A DNA stretch of 15,384 nucleotides, from assembly GCA_900617975.1 (NCBI GenBank), contig UZAE01001077.1, positions 1 through 15,384 of the forward strand, in the 5' to 3' direction. Shown here in pieces: positions 15,234 through 15,384 of this stretch; position 1 is the first letter of the stretch, and each line of letters begins with the position of its first letter. The position numbers were made by a program, and so were the translations under genes. The notes beneath the pieces are model-generated. The model did no database searches. It saw only the letters and a list, made by a program, of their open reading frames with translations, and was not told the DNA's origin. The stretch is from Rodentolepis nana (Eukaryota > Platyhelminthes > Cestoda > Cyclophyllidea > Hymenolepididae).

Positions 15234-15384
15234 GTTTGTCATATTCGATCCCTTTCACGATACTCATCTTACCTTTCCTATGCCTTTCTGTCTGTTTGTC
15301 TCTTTTACATCTGTCATTCATTATTCTATCCCCCTCTCGATTTGCCTTCACTTTGATGTTCCTCCCCCTCTGTGAAGCCCCGAA

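Larger units (their letters stand above)
14901..15384 (-). repeat. SINE-like repeat family, copy 3: foldback member, cut by window edge
   Basis: Reading the minus strand from 15384, the order is body (GGCTTCACAGAGGGGGAGG, GTAAAAGAGACAAACAGACAG), arm (15233-15121), 5S-like core (15120-15043), the same arm inverted (15042-14930), and the A/T tail (14929-14901). The head lies beyond the window end. Copy 2 goes straight from the arm to the tail, so copy 3 carries an extra core and inverted arm. No protein is encoded. Confidence 0.85.

Noticed and set aside
14492..15384. A DNA transposon or MITE with terminal inverted repeats
   Set aside because: The inverted arms are internal to copy 3, absent as a pair from copies 1 and 2, and the copies end in an A/T tail, which fits a retroposon better.

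Overview
The window comes from an animal genome, most likely an invertebrate. It carries GT-AG introns, a protein of the SOCS family (known from animals), A+T-rich introns with microsatellites, and short interspersed repeats. The phylum cannot be fixed from the sequence alone. No bacterial-style gene cluster, CRISPR array or convincing tRNA gene is visible.

One protein-coding gene fills most of the window and is read on the minus strand from 12619 down to 2166. It was assembled by finding splice sites and checking that reading phase is kept at every junction. Six coding exons (12619-11906, 11840-11388, 10508-10295, 7776-7310, 4341-4173, 2554-2166) give an 801-residue protein. The first four exons encode a long, proline-, serine/threonine- and histidine-rich N-terminal region. 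The end of exon 4 encodes the helix that precedes the SH2 domain, exons 5 and 6 encode the SH2 domain, and exon 6 ends with a SOCS box and a short tail. The product best resembles SOCS7 (SOCS6/SOCS7 branch): an adaptor expected to bind phosphotyrosine proteins through SH2 and SH3-domain partners through its proline-rich part, and to recruit Elongin B/C-Cullin5 through the SOCS box. The BC-box cysteine that normally contacts Elongin C is alanine here.

Layout: 1-312 is a repeat copy in + orientation, followed by a possible decayed 5S-like stretch (313-390). 391-2165 is the 3' flank and probable 3' UTR. 2166-12625 is the gene. 12663-12695 holds a tentative core promoter. 12700-14491 is A+T-rich 5' flank with no recognised gene. 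14492-15384 holds two further copies of the same repeat family, both on the minus strand and arranged head to tail.

The right-hand repeats are the most unusual part. The copy at 14901-15384 contains a 78-bp piece of 5S-rRNA-like sequence (15043-15120) exactly between two 113-bp inverted arms, followed by a T/A-rich tail. The neighbouring copy has the same tail but lacks both the 5S piece and the second arm. The family is therefore probably a SINE-like retroposon, with one foldback member carrying a 5S-derived internal RNA polymerase III promoter. Three introns also contain CpG-rich islands that stand out from their A+T-rich surroundings.
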